A DNA stretch of 64,000 nt from Chlorokybus atmophyticus. Its lineage: Eukaryota > Streptophyta > Chlorokybophyceae > Chlorokybales > Chlorokybaceae. The stretch lies in assembly GCA_009103225.1 (NCBI GenBank), contig RHPI01003156.1:27710-91709 (forward strand), read 5' to 3'. Shown piece by piece: positions 41,671-53,423 of the stretch; within the stretch, counting starts at the first letter, position 1, and every line of letters starts with the position of its first letter. The translations under genes and the position numbers were made by a program. Below the pieces are notes generated by a model. It had not been told where the DNA came from. It saw only the letters and a list, made by a program, of their open reading frames with translations, and made no database searches.

Positions 41671-42945
41671 GTAAGTAGCGCTGAAACAGCAAACAACAAG
41701 ATACACATCTAGCAGCGTGGCTGCAATGGCATTCTGGAGGATGGGCGTAGCTGCATTACTGTTGCTCTGGGAGCCAGCTGTCACATAATGTACACGAGAT
41801 ATGTAGTAAGTAGCTAAGCGGTGCAGCGTAGATCACCTTCGATCCGCTGCTTACAGTAAAAGTCTGTAACTATGTACAGCCACGAGAGTAGCTTGAACTG
41901 TAGGTTACGTTGTTGTGAAGGGATTGTGAAGAGTGAACAATTGGACATGATGTGCTCGGTTTATTGTGTTCTTGATCCTGCTACATGCTGCCCAGTAAGT
42001 GTGTAGCTGTGTAAAGTCATGAGAGATCAGCTTGCACAATCAGTCACTGTGCCATGAAGGGGATGCGACGTGTAAACAAGTAGACGTGATATACCCAGTA
42101 TGTCATGTGCTCAGTGGCGCCGCATTCATCAACACAACATCATGCCTTATTGCTCGCTGTCGGTAGCTTGGTTATTCGCCTAATGACCAAGCAGTTGTAT
42201 GCAATACACATCTGCGCACCTTCATTGCTGTGCAATTATTGTGGTGATGCTTGCAAAGTCTTTCTGTTGACCAATCTGATAAATAGCGGCAACAAGACTT
42301 ACCACATGACATCGGTTTAGACATGATGGTTCCGATATGTCGGGAAGCTTGCAGCACTGAACTGCAGCAGTCTCCAACATGCACTTGCAGTATGACAACA
42401 AAACATCAAATGCAAGATGGTGCTGTCAAGTGTACCACAGAAGCCTACACTTGTGTGCAAGGCATTCATTGCATGTCTACAATAGTCTTGGAGATTTATG
42501 TACACGCTCAAACGCTCATACGCAATGTTTGAAAAGATCCTTGGCGTTGCTTAATTCAGTACACCTAGAGACTAGAGATTAGCTGAGGCATAGTACAGCT
42601 TGCACCTCACCACACACCGCGGCGATACCCGCCACACTTTTCGTCGAGTGCAATGTGTGCCATGGGGGCTTGATCAACTGCCCCACATATACATTGTCAA
42701 CATATGTTGAACCATGAGGAATGCACACTGAGACTGAGAAACAAAAACCACAACACGAAGCAAAGCTAGCATTTGGCTGCGTGCTCTTCAGCAAGTGAGC
42801 ATACGCATGCCACGAGCACAGCCCCAACAAGCAACACGCAGTGCTGTGGAGGTGTGCAGGATGCGGAATACATGCATGTAAACCACCAGCACACACCATG
42901 TTTGATACATGCGACCACGCACACCCTATGCAGGTGTGCATGTAC
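41671..42945. other. Spacer, with possible last exon of the 42946-43704 gene
   Basis: No independent gene was seen. On the minus strand, AG acceptors near 42735-42750 could join the preceding exon and stop within about a dozen codons, so the end of the Ala/Gln-rich gene probably lies here. The choice of acceptor is open. Confidence 0.4.
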
Positions 42946-43704
42946 CTTAGCTGTGAGTTGAGCGCATTCATGGCAGCCCGTGCGGCAGCTGAGTGCGCAA
43001 CCGCTGCGGAGGTTGCCTGCAGGTTGTCCTGAGCAAAATCCGCCTGGGCGTCATCAACACCGCTGCTGTTGCTCGCTCCATCCACCTCGCCGGATTGTTC
43101 AGCGCTGGGCTGCGCTTGCTCAAGCTGCTGCCTCTGCTGCTGCTGCTGCTGCTGCTGGTCACACCCCAAGCTCTGCGCAGCAGCTTCGCCTTGCATTGAG
43201 TCCGCACCGTTTGGCTGGGCAGCCGAGCTGTCAGCCTGCAAGAGTAACTTGAGCCACAGCAGCTGTTGCACTTGCAACACATCTTGTTGCTCACGTTGTG
43301 CGTGCATTTGCCAATACGCTAGATCAATCCTCGGGAAGCAAACAGTACGTGACACACACCAGCGGCAGGTAGGCCATGATCTTGCATGCAACATAGCAAA
43401 GCCAGCAAACACAGCTGCTGGCAGATGGGCATGACTGCTCTGTGCATATTGAAAGCAACAACATGCTCTGACCGCAACGCCGAACATTGACATATGCAAC
43501 ATGCTCTGATCGAGCACAGAGACGCGCAGACGCAGAAACGTTGCGAATAGGCACAGCGCATGCAAACACCCTGCATATGCATGCGCTGAGCTAAGGAACC
43601 TGTTGCTGGCCAGAGGTCTCCGCCTTGCTCTGTTCAGGTCTGAATAGGGCGGCGCCAGCAGCAGCCACGGCGCCCGCTGCCGCCGCCGCCGCCCCCTTGT
43701 CCAT
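42946..43704 (-). CDS. Ala/Gln-rich protein of unknown function (partial model)
   Basis: I do not recognise the family. A credible first exon (43704-43600) encodes MDKGAAAAAAGAVAAAGAAL, then a polar stretch ending in QQQ before a GTTCC donor. A second coding block (about 43325-42946) encodes DLAYWQMHAQREQQDVLQV, a helical Leu/Gln segment, a poly-Gln run, an acidic Ser/Asp stretch and an Ala-rich helix, ending at a GTACAT donor. The phases of the two blocks do not match directly, so a small middle exon is probably missing. The 3' end is unresolved. The composition suggests a nuclear, partly disordered protein, but this is only an impression. Confidence 0.42.
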
Positions 43705-44299
43705 GCTCTCCACCCTGCCAGCAACAGCACGGGTATCGCAATGCTAAAGTAGTATCTCGCCAGATACTGTAGATACAAACATGCGGCGTCAGCAATGCAT
43801 GCCAACTTCTCAAACGGCAATTGTAACGTCGCCGCTCAGTTAAACCGCAGTCAAAAGCAAATGTGGATCTGTGTCGGAGATTTTTTATGCCGCAGGTGGA
43901 TGAGTCCGATGGTTTTGAGGCCACATATTGAGGCCGTCAACCAACGGCCGTAAGTCGTTCAACACCGTCAATGGACGGTGTCACAGCCGGCAAACGGTCC
44001 AAGATTTGCGGCTTGTCCGGTGATGTGTGAATTTGGGTATGGGCGCAGTGGTTGATTCATCATTGAGGGAAACTACAGCTCGCGCAACGCAATTGAGGGA
44101 ATTGTATACGATTAGGGTTTTGGGCGGCGGCATGGGCGGCAGCGGTGGTGGCCTGGGCATAGGCGTGCGTGTCGAGGGAGGCGGGCTTGGTCGTGATGAT
44201 TGCAAATGCGGCGGGTCTTGGTACAAACGCGAATGAGTTAGGGCTGACGTGGCCTCCAGTAACAGCCCTGCCCTGGAGCGCAAGCCCTAGTGTGTGAGG
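43705..44299. other. Divergent spacer upstream of CSTF77
   Basis: About 600 bases between head-to-head genes. It contains an imperfect repeat around gtcaaccaacggccgtaag/gtcaatggacggtgtc (43938-43982). A minus-strand frame (44060-44443) overlaps the CSTF77 first exon and is likely a shadow. Confidence 0.5.
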
Positions 44300-47200
44300 A
44301 TGGAGTGGGGGGCGGTGGGCAACCGGGACAGCTGGGATGGTGAGACCAGCGCTGCCGCCGCCGCAGGCACCGCGGGCACCGTCAGGATCCCTGTGTCTGC
44401 CGACCCCGCCGAGTCCGCTTGTGCAGCTGCCCTGCCACCGCATTACGCCCTTCCACTAGGTAACTGTGGCTCGTTGCTTGTGCAATATCTTGCTCCTCGG
44501 TTTCAACCTTTGCTAACGTGAGTACAAAATAGTAGAACTGTCTTTATGATGTGCTCGTGCGCTGGCACGCAAGTAGGTGCACGCAGTAGGTAGGTTCGTC
44601 TTCATAATCTAAGAAGTTAACAATCTACAGCAATGCTAGGGTTTTTGACTTACGTAAGCGCATAGTGCGTTTGGATTACAGTGTGCAGACACAGCACCAT
44701 TAACAATGCCACCTCAACAGTGCTGTAATAGTGCACCTGACGTGCATTGCCGTGGCATGTACAACAAACAATCCGCAATGCTGCTTTGTGGGTGTCGCCT
44801 GAGGCAAAGATTGGCTTCCACCACACATGCAGTCATATCACAAACAGCATGTCACCGCAGCAGTGCTGTGGCTGTCATATTGCACCTGACGTGCATGGTC
44901 GTGGCATACACGACACAATCTGAAGTGCTGCGCTGTCGATGGCGCCTGAAGCAGAAATCAGCTTCCAGCTCACAGACACTTTGCAGGCCTAGGCCTTGCT
45001 CAATGTAACTGACAGTCACCTGCGTGTGGCCTTTGAGTAACGTTTGCATGCATAGCGGTTTGGCAGGCTACCTTCTCTACGTGAACGTTTCTGCTTGCAT
45101 CGTATGTGCAAAACAGCGCCCTATGCCATGCTTGCAGTATTGACAGCATGTTTGTCTGGCAGTGACATGTCATTTTGTGCTGGTCGGTCAAGCATGTATT
45201 TCTAGCACCGCTAAAGTGCACCAACTCACAGCGTCATGTATCGTACACTCAGAAGAAGTGCAAGAGCGACTAGAAGACAATGCTGGAGGCACGGGATCAG
45301 CAGCTGGAACACGTCCCTTGGAAGATCAAGACATGTCTGGAGGAGCTTCGTATGGTGGAGGCACGCCTACTTCGTCCAATGCACTGCCTGTGAGTGTTCC
45401 CTCGCCCATACGTGCTAGGAGCAAACCAGAGAGTGTCGCGGCCACCGCTGCAGACAACAATATGACCGCTGCTGACAACGCTGAAGCTGATGTCCAAAGT
45501 GCTCCCAAGGTTTGAACACTCCTTGGCGCTGTTTGCGCTGTCATGCCAGTTGCTGGCTTGCTTGGCTCTGTCCTGAGGTGACGTCAATATTCCCTGTGCA
45601 CTACACAAACGTGCATTCTGAAAATGGTGCACTGAGGTACCCTCATGTATGTCTTTTTATGACAATGGCGGGTGTCTGCTTTAGTCTTTTCATCTATCCG
45701 GCCTGGGCGCAGACTGCATGCTTGTTGCTCAATGCCAAGTCAGCTGGGTGCTTACCGTTTAGTTGCACAGCGACACTGACATGCAATTACCATTCCCGTT
45801 GCCTCGTCCATTGGTATTAAGCTGAACAGGCATTGCCTGACTACTCGCAACTCTGCACTGACTGATCGTTGCTGGTGTAGGCACACACAGTAACTCCAGA
45901 TGATGTGGAGGACGACACGCAAGCTGAAATAGTGGGCCCGGCCATACCTCGCCTTGCAGGCAAGCTGAGGGTGCTGATTGTCTGCACAAACATATGCGCT
46001 TCTTGGTGTCCTCCTTCACGGCGTTTCTGGTGCAGCCGTGACAGGAGCTACACGCATACCCTTATCCATGGACACAGTTGAGGGTCAGGATGCAGAAGAC
46101 CAGGAGGGCAGCAGGTGTGCTGTGATTAACAATGTCAGTGCTGGAACAGCTAGTAAAAGCAATAGCGGTGGTGGCGTGGAGTCACAGGTCAGTCTTGTTG
46201 CGGCTGTTGTCAAAACATGTCGGCATGCACATGTCAACACGATGGCAATGTCATACTCAGGGGAGTGGCAGTCCAATTGCTCGTGACAGCCCAACCACCA
46301 GTGTGAATGCAACATCCAATTCCAAGGAAGTGTTCACAGGTACGATGCTGTTATCGATAATCTTGACCAGCGCTGATGTAATGATTCCATATCCAGCGTG
46401 CTGATTGAATGCTTGATGTTGCAGATCATGACTCCATGGTCGCAGCGACGGATTCAGTTGCTGCTACCACAACAATAGCTCCTGTTGCACCTGTACCACC
46501 TTCTGTGAGTCCTTCTGGGGGTTCCAATCAGGCACCTGTTGCCAGTCCCAATGTTCCAGGCGAGGGAGGGAGTGGTCCAGACCAGGATGCACCGTCCTTA
46601 GTCGGTGAAAGCTTACCAACCGTCCCGACAGTGAGTGAACCGGCTTCGGAATCTGCACAGAACAGAAGCGCAGGGCCAGTAGCTGATAGAGCCGCAGGGG
46701 AGAGGAAGTTGTCTCCGTCCCCTGTGCTTGCACCGGTATATCCTCCCACAGATGGGCCAATAAACCTGCAACTCCCATTGAAGAGGTCGGATCAATTGGA
46801 ACGAGCTCGCGCCAGGGTAGTTGCAGACAAGTTTGACATAGAAGCTTGGGTGTTCGTTTTGCAAGAGGCTACAGGGTGGCGGATTGATGATGCACGCCCT
46901 GTGTATGAGCAACTATTTCTTGTGTTTCCTACCGCTGGGAGGTATTGGAAGCAGTATGTTGAGGCGGAGATGGCTGCGAACAACCGAGAAGTTGTCAAGA
47001 CGATCTTCAGCAGGTGTCTCCTTGTTTGCCCCTACCTTGAGCTCTGGAGGGCATACCTTCGCTTTGTCCGGCAGGTAGCACTCACATGGTTGATTGTGAC
47101 TATGCTTCCTACTTGTCCACCACTAGAAAAAGCAAGGCTATGTACAGGCCACAGATGACACTGCAGAAATACGGAGGACATATGAATTCACCTTGGACCA

Positions 47201-50200
47201 TATTGGAGTGGACGTTGCCTCTCTTGTAGTATGGTCAGAGTACATATCTTTTCTGAAAGGTGTCAAGGTGCGGCCAGTTGCACATGTTGAAATGCCTGTC
47301 TTTGTTGTATCAGCAACCTGGAGTTGAGCAGGTGACGACACCGGCGGAGGAGTCCAGCAGGATGACATCGATAAGGCGAGTGTATCAACGAGCTGTGGTC
47401 CTACCTATCCAGGGTGTGGAGGCCATTTGGAAAGAGTGGGAAGCATATGAGAGCAGTCTCAATAAAGCCCTAGCCAAAGGCCTACTCAACGAGTACCAGC
47501 CCAGACATCAAGCTGCCAAGGCTGTACTCAGGGAACGCAGGAAATTATATGACTCTGTACAACTCACCACGCTCGCTGCCCCGCCTCGTGGTACTCCCAA
47601 GGTCTGCCCTGGGCACTGGCGTCTTATTGCGTTCGTTGAACAGAGTTTGGGCAGGCGGCAACCTTGACTGCAACTGCCACTTGCATGAAAGTTAGTTGAA
47701 CCATGGGGGTGTGCAGGAAGAGCAGCAGAGGCAAGCTTGGCACTCCCTTTTGACGTATGAAAGCAGTAACCCCCAGCGTTTGGAGCCTTCTGCGTTAGTG
47801 CAGGTACCCATTCCTACTGGAGTTGTGCGGTGCCCTGATGACTGTGCTGACCTCATGTTATTGGTGCTCATGCAGAGAGTTGCTTTTGCATACGATCAGT
47901 GTTTGATGGTGTTCTACCATCATCCCGATGTCTGGCACGACTACGCTACATTTCATGCTCTGGACGAGCGCTATGAGGAGGCTTCTGTTGTCTTTAAAAG
48001 AGCCATTACGGCCCTACCCACATGTGAGGTCCTTTACTATGACCTTGCAGACTTGGAGGAGAGTAGAGGCAACAAGCAGGTTAGGCTCTGGCTGTTCACC
48101 TCCTGCCCCAGGTTGTGGTGAGATTGCTCAGAGCGCTGGTTTGCAGGCAGCGCGCGCTGTGTATGAAGGCATGCTGCAGAGCAACCCATCACCTCTTGTA
48201 TATATTCAGGTGCAGAATGTGCATGCGATACTGATGTCAGCTGAGTTGTGCTGCCTTTGCTCCAGCAACGCTCTGCACTCTGTTTTTGCCATGCGGCACA
48301 CACTGTGCCTACCTGACTAGCTGTCTTGTGTTGCAGTGGATGCGTTTTCTACGACGTGCTGAAGGCGTAGAAAGCGCACGCAAGGCATTCATTACTGGCC
48401 GCAAGTCACCACATTGCAGCTGGCATTTTTATCTGGCATCCGCTCAGATGGAGTTGACACAAGACAAAGACCCCAAGGTCTGCAATGCATGTTGTGCAAC
48501 CGCAAAAGCCTCTGACACTGCTACTAACTTATCAAATTATAACAACCGCTCTCCATGTGCGCATTGTTTCCCTCTGTTTTTCTCTACTCTAGAACAGTGT
48601 AAAATCGTTCAGGTCCATTATGCTTGCTGTGAACTAATGTTGTTTAATGGACAGTTTGTTCCTATGGCAGGTGGCAAGAAATATTTTGGAGTTGGGTTTA
48701 AAAAAGTACATAAAAGAGCCGGAGTACGTTTTACATTATGTAGAGTTCCTGGTCAACCTGAATGATGACACCAATGCACGTGTCTTGTTTGAGCGCGCGC
48801 TCAGTGCGATTGCGATGCCGGCTGCCAGACAATTATGGGATCGCTATCTGGCGTATGAGCAAGAACGTGGTGACCTGTCCACCATCAAACAGGCAAGGCT
48901 TTTGACAGTACTCGATGACCTTACATGGTGTTGACAAGTTAGTTCTACAATACTTGTGTGCATGTTGCAGGTGCAACGCAGGCGTCGTGAAGCGTACAGG
49001 GAAGCAGATCCATTCTTAAGTAGTGACAGCCTGGCGTACACGGCTAGGGCGCATAGGTTCCTAGACTTGTGGCCGTGCCCCCCTGCAGACTTGTATCACT
49101 TGGCCCGGCGAGATCCGCAGGCCGGCATTCCCCTCACATCCAGCAAGCCCGCGTCTCAGCCAATCGAGCCAGTTGGGTCCACCAATGGCTTTGCCGAACA
49201 GCCCAGAGCTGCACTTCCTCACACACATCCTGTACAGCAGATGTTAGGTACTGCGCATGCATGGACCACATATGTCGCTTTCATGTCTTATCTGTCCAGC
49301 CCCATAGAGCCAAGCAGTTGCTGTTTACAAGAAGTTGGTTTTGTGAGTGTAGGTGTCATTGCCAGTATTTTCACTTGCTTTGTACCTCAGGTGCACCGCA
49401 AGCTAGGCCACAGTCAGTGACTCCGCCGCTCCCACCCTATCCACCACCTCCCTCAGTCATTCATGGTGTAGCACAGCTAGGTGAGGGCCTTGTCCTTACT
49501 TCAAGCAGTCCCTGACTATGATGGCACAATTCCCCAACACTGTAGCCATCAGCCAGCGCAGCAATGGTGATAGTCAATTACAGTACACAGCAGGGCACTG
49601 GATCTTATCAGCTGAGTATGATCGCAGGTGTAAGGCCAGTAATGCACATACTCCCCCAGCAGCCCCCTCTGCCATTCGCTGTTGCAAACTTTCTTAGGCG
49701 TTTGCCGCCTGCGACATCCATGCTAGGTGAGTGAGCCTGTCAATAAACAAATCTGCTTGCACTTGCGCTGGCGTATTGTGCTCTGCAGACCACAGTGGCA
49801 GGCAGCATATGCATGCATGTGCATTGAGGTTCTGGCATTTTGCGTTGCTCGCTACTGCATGGGACGTCACTGAGACATGATGCTGTACAGGAGTCATCCC
49901 AGATGTAGACATTGTGATGAACATCCTTCAGCAAGCAGATTTGTCACAACTGCAAGAGCCATCTGTTAAAGGTATAGTGCAGCGATGCGATGCGTTTTCA
50001 GGTTGCTTGACAAGTTGCGGTCATGGCAAAGCGCTTGCGGTTGTGCAACAGGTGAACCTACCCACTTCTCAACGATCCCTTCACCAAATCATGGGAAGCG
50101 AAAGGCACCGGACACCGCACGTAAGATGATGCCTGTGCATTGCGCAACAACGATGGAAGTGATGCACCCCATGTCAAACTTGACATTGTGCTGCCAAACA

Positions 50201-50337
50201 GCAACTGGCCGTTGACGTTGAGACTGCATTCTGCAGGTCTACAGGACACCGAGGTGCCCACTGCACCGCGCAGGCCTGTTGCTGATATATTTCGATTACG
50301 ACAGCAACAGAAAAAGCAGGGCATGGGGACGTTCTGA
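44300..50337 (+). CDS. CSTF77: Cleavage stimulation factor subunit 3 (CstF-77/Rna14)
   Basis: Nineteen exons join in phase, 1079 residues: 44300-44459, 45253-45509, 45881-45959, 46036-46187, 46261-46339, 46425-47074, 47127-47267, 47314-47601, 47717-47803, 47876-48079, 48147-48209, 48337-48477, 48671-48892, 48971-49247, 49391-49480, 49628-49726, 49891-49971, 50052-50120, 50237-50337 (TGA). HAT (half-a-TPR) repeats begin near residue 360: AWVFVLQEAT, YEFTLDHIGVDVASLVVW, MTSIRRVYQRAV, AFAYDQCLMVFYHHPDVW, ARAVYEGMLQSNP and ARVLFERALS. The C-terminal motif PVADIFRLRQQQKK matches the Rna14/CstF-77 tail. The protein scaffolds the complex that recognises the downstream element and stimulates pre-mRNA cleavage and polyadenylation. 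The first roughly 350 residues are Ala/Ser/Pro-rich and absent from the human protein (about 717). Two introns appear to use GC donors (after 45959 and 48892); the second has a GT alternative seven codons later. Confidence 0.92.
44707..44974. repeat. Diverged tandem duplication in CSTF77 intron 1
   Basis: Two copies (about 44707-44825 and 44853-44974) share blocks such as cacctgacgtgcat, cgtggcat and ggcttcca/agcttcca. The identity is clearly lower than for the satellite at 53424, so this is an older duplication. Confidence 0.7.
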
Positions 50338-53300
50338 CTACTTGTATTATGTCATTGCTGTGTAATGCGCAATGCCGCATGTTATCACTTGCTTGGGTTA
50401 GTGCAGAGACTGCCTTGGTTGTGGCAAGCAGCCAATTGAGTGTTGGCTACTTTCGGCTGGCATCCTGCTTGTAGTTTGACAGTGTCCACTTGCAAGCAGC
50501 TTTTATGTTTTGCTTGTTGGAAGCGTGTGGACATGCGGACAAGGACAAAATGCAGCTGAAATCGTGTATGTCCTTGCATGGAGACTCGTGTGGATGCACC
50601 CTTATTTGCTTGGCAGAGCTGGTCACACTGCTGCAATGGTTGAGACATTAACAACTATCATGGTCGTTGCTGGTAAGAGAGGCATTCTCCGACATGCAGG
50701 GGCATAACGCAAAATACTGGTTGCCACTACGCCGCGTATGCGCATGCACGCACGCACACACAAGTGTTGCCCTGTTTCTACTTTTGCAGCGCCGCACTTG
50801 ATAATGTTTGCTAGTTGTACATTTTGGCAGAGATGGATTATGGTGTTTTCGTGTGATGGTGGCTGTTAATAGCCCGAAAGCGATATTGAGGAATCTGTGT
50901 TCTTTATTTGGCTATGTTGCAATGTGTGCAATTAACTTGTAGCTGCTCGGTATGAAGTTGGTTGCGTTGGACAGACTTTACAGTCGACAAATGCTTGTGA
51001 TAATGACATTCGGCTTGATGAGTGTAATGCCAAGCTTTCAAGACGACAAGTGGTTGGCTTTGCATGCGTTGATCGTTGTTGGCGATTGCATAGTACAACG
51101 TTATCATATGTCACTTAATGTTTTGCTTACAAGCACAGTGTGCAACTCGCATTAGTGGTCGACATAAGTAATGCAGTACGTGTGCACACCCATGATCTTC
51201 AGGTGGGGGGCTTCGTGCTTGTAATTGCAAGCACCATTGTCAATAGCCTAACAAGCAAGCTATTGACAACGGTTGTTCATTGGGACGTGCATGGGTCACG
51301 CGCATAATATGTATCCTCTTGTCGATAAAGATTGCGAGAATCTCGATCATGTATATGGTATGAGAGATATGCAAGCCGTAACTCGCAGCAAGCCACAAGC
51401 ATCGACACATGCATAGGGTTTACATCATAGTCAATGACGTGAACACACGCATGCTCAGTGCGCAGACACACGCACCAAAGACTAGGCACAACAAGCAAGC
51501 CAACAATTACCCTCGGAGCCTTTTACCCGTTCTACACCACACCAAGTGCATTATGTGCTATGCAAGTGTGATGCAGCAGCGAGAGGCAGTAGCAGAAGCT
51601 ACCAGCGGCTTAACCAACCTGTGAATCACATGCATGCGAACAAGAAACAAGGCATTTCAACACTACAATTTAACCGGGGGGAAATAGCTTACACACACGC
51701 ACACACACTATTCTTATCACCCACTAAGCTATGAGTAATGCAAGCGCGTGCAGTAGTGTCGGATGGGATGAGTGGGCAAGTGTTCAATGCAGCAGAAGTA
51801 GTAAGGGGACAACCTACAGAAGGAGAGGGGCGTGAGTCCAACTGGTAGGGATAGCATGTGGGAGTGATGTGCCTGTTGTGCGTGTTGTGCTGTGTGCGTG
51901 CTGAACCCCGCCGCCCTCAGCTGCCCCCCGCCGCCACCAGCCACTGCCGCAACACACGACGATACGACGCCGCGCATCCGATTGCTGTCTGTTGGAGATT
52001 AGAGGTAGCAATGTTGACCAACCACAGGCTGTGCATTCATGTGACATGTGAGTTGATTGCAAGCATGTGACTTGACTTTATATGTGCGGCCACAAAGTGC
52101 TCCCCGCACTTCATGTTCACCAATTTACCTAGACTACATATGTATCGCTGATGATGCTGTCCCATTGTACATGTTATCGTCATACGCCATTGCTCAGTCC
52201 CCTGCACACTAGCCAAATTAAGTACAAACCCGAGCATCCGTACCAATGCTTATTGGCAAATGATTGCTGCATCCCGGCTGGCAGGTTGTATACTCCAAAC
52301 AAATGTATTTATGTTAAAACCGTTTTGCTCACGAATACATTTGCACTTTCGCGTGAAGCGCGCCATGCACGCGAACGATGTGTGCGTAATAAACAGGGCC
52401 AACCTTTGTCATCCACTTCATCATAAGCTGCAATACATGACCTAACTAACATGCGACCATTGCCTTACTTGATATCGGATTATATATAGGCCAGATGCAT
52501 CACAATAGCAAGTTAACATAGGCAAGCAACAAAATCAAGCACACGCTTAGCAATGACTTTATTTTATTTTTGTCTCTGCCAGAATTGCTTTTAACATAAG
52601 GGCCTTCCAGCGGCCTAGCGCATGGTTGAAGGGTGCCATCGCTAACCACTCCTTGGGTTTGTGCATACATGACCATTGTTGCCATGCTCTATTACCGTGC
52701 ATTTATGCAGGACGCGAGTTAAAAACCCCTATCTTTGGTGCTGTTGGTATTGTGCTTTGAAAAACGTTGTGCGTGCGTGCGAATGCATGCTCGCGCGTAT
52801 ATAAGAATGTACATGCATGTGTGCATATGCACGTACATGTGCGCGCATGCATGTGCGTGCGCGCACATGTACGCGTGTACGTGTGACTGCTGGTGCGCGT
52901 ATGCATCAAGCATCTGCAATGCATTGTGCGTTTCTATGACTGGCCCCAACGTGACTTTAGATCTGGGTTCACGACGTGTATTCCAAAATTTCATATTCAG
53001 GTTCATTACAATGCCAGTTACAATATTGTTAACAATACATACCATATAAAGACCCACTTTACAGCCGCATTGCCCATATTACATCGCAACTAAGTGAAAT
53101 GCACAGCAAGGCAACCACTCAACAGTAGATATACCAAGAAGATCAGCTTTTTTAAGAGCTGACATGCACGGCAGTGCTACAAAACCTACAGCGCAAGCGC
53201 ACGCACAAACACATGCAGATATCCCCACGCCTCCACACGTAATGGTGGTTACACTGGTGTTCGCTGCTTGAGTTGCTTTCATGCACGTATGTCAGCACCG

Positions 53301-53423
53301 ATGGTATGTGTCATTGCACCAAGGTCTCATATGTGGCTTAAAAAGAAATTTGCCCCCTCATAGCTTCGTAGAGCTTGTAGTAACGTGTAGGCGAAAATGC
53401 ACTACTGCTGTTGCTGGTAGTTG
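50338..53423. other. Intergenic spacer, no supported gene
   Basis: Three kilobases without a phase-consistent model. One minus-strand frame at 51729-51977 starts with a sequence resembling a mitochondrial transit peptide (MRGVVSSCVAAVAGGGGGQL), but no following exon was identified. A short inverted repeat (arms ttgtcaatagc) lies at about 51237-51270. Confidence 0.5.
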
